Assembly: GCA_027487555.1 (NCBI GenBank)
Contig: JAIYDI010000048.1
Span: 59,268-123,267 of the forward strand
DNA length: 64,000 nt
Direction: 5' to 3'
Source: Hyphomicrobiales bacterium
GTDB taxonomy: Bacteria > Pseudomonadota > Alphaproteobacteria > Rhizobiales > Devosiaceae
Shown piece by piece: positions 63,523 through 64,000 of the stretch; the first letter of the stretch is position 1, and each line of letters opens with the position of its first letter. Below the pieces are notes generated by a model. That model did not search any database. It was not told the origin of the DNA and was given only the letters and a program-made list of their open reading frames with translations. Both the position numbers and the translations under genes were made by a program.

Positions 63523-64000
63523 GGGGGCGGCCAACGAGCTGCGCTGTTGCGCTTCCTTCGTGCCACTCCTCGTTGAGTATGACTCAGCATTCAGAGTTTG
63601 GTGAGCCATCTCAAGCTGGGCCCCGGCATTCGCCGGTGTGACATCGCGTTTGTGGCACAATCGAGCCCTAGCCACCGGGTCACCCCGGCGACGGCCGGGG
63701 CCCATCCTGAGATTTTTCCTCAGCCGCGAGGTGGCTGCGGCGCCCCCAAACTTATCCCCGTCCCCAAAACCTGCCGTATATTCTCCTCATCTCACCGTGC
63801 GGGAAGCGGGGTCGCGACGAACGGTTCGGCGGGGGGAGATCGGGCGGAGGGGGAGTCGTCTCTTTCCGGGCCGCTATCGTTCGGCATGGCGTCCGAAAAG
63901 GGCCCCGCTGCCAATGCGTCCTCATGTCGGGAGCAATCCCGCCTTGGGCCGCGGCAGTCCGATGCGTCGGGTGCACGATGATGGCCAGGCCTAAAACCTC
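63523..64000. other. 478-bp gene-poor right end
   Basis: No convincing gene. It contains a MITE-like inverted repeat (63617-63704). The frames to the right are low-complexity (Pro/Arg-rich) in every reading and lack ribosome sites. The flanking gene beyond the window is not visible. Confidence 0.5.
63617..63704. repeat. 88-bp MITE-like inverted repeat
   Basis: The left arm (63617-63642, starting TGGGCCCCGGC and ending GTGTGAC) is inverted in the right arm (63679-63704, starting GTCACCCCGG and ending GCCGGGGCCCA) with 23 of 26 positions matching. Each arm also forms its own small CCGG hairpin. This is a typical alphaproteobacterial dispersed palindromic element. Confidence 0.75.

Noticed and set aside
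63752..63976. Minus-strand 74-aa frame at the right end
   Set aside because: Pro/Arg-rich low-complexity product with no ribosome site or homology features.

Overview
The window looks like chromosomal DNA of an alphaproteobacterium of the order Hyphomicrobiales (Rhizobiales), most like a Devosia-type genome. The evidence is the high GC content, the rhizobial gene block chvI-chvG-hprK-EIIA(manX)-ptsH-ahcY followed by a DivL-like kinase, the block trpF-trpB-trpA/lapA/ihfB/sppA/rpsA/cmk with a TIGR02300-type gene, and a CtrA-type box. The order is well supported; the genus is a guess. I see no phage, insertion sequence or CRISPR array.

Layout. 1-11315: core envelope-stress and PTS-Ntr region on the minus strand (DivL-like fragment, ahcY, DUF2937 gene, ptsH, EIIA, hprK, chvG, chvI), interrupted by a plus-strand DUF2233 gene, then divergent pckA and a convergent SleB/CwlJ-type wall hydrolase. 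11582-14972: HAD phosphatase, J-domain protein, and a DGPF protein with an ECF42-type sigma factor. 15134-24447: trpA, trpB, trpF, lapA, ihfB, sppA, an acetyltransferase, a YdeI-like gene, rpsA and cmk on the minus strand, then a TIGR02300-type gene and tRNA-Ala(GGC). 24574-28671: small zinc-knuckle and HTH-like proteins, cspA with three small unknown proteins, an Hsp70-like (YegD-type) protein and a secreted protein. 28828-30450: an ABC-F ATPase.

30551-63522 is mostly accessory metabolism: a possible oxidoreductive sugar module (two TIM-barrel epimerases, GMC oxidoreductase, Gfo/Idh/MocA), an M3 peptidase, a LysR-flanked quinone-detoxification operon (VOC dioxygenase, glutathionyl-hydroquinone reductase, esterase), a mixed catabolic run (PhyH, AcuI-like, DapA-like, GH127, SDR), a hydroxyproline/D-amino acid module (proline-racemase family, GntR, FAD oxidase), a complete ydcSTUV-patD putrescine/polyamine transport and oxidation operon, a LysR regulator divergent from hydroxypyruvate isomerase, glpR divergent from glpD, and a GGDEF-EAL protein.

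The non-coding DNA is notable. A family of about 145-205 bp palindromic mosaic repeats (14909, 31491, 35242) and smaller dispersed palindromes (30482, 31421, 63617) lie between genes; one copy supplies the C-terminus and stop codon of the ECF sigma factor. Several inverted repeats in front of genes are good operator or leader-RNA candidates (ahcY, chvI, the GMC/epimerase pair, the GntR/racemase pair, ydcS, glpR/glpD). Function calls come from reading protein motifs by eye; no database search was run.
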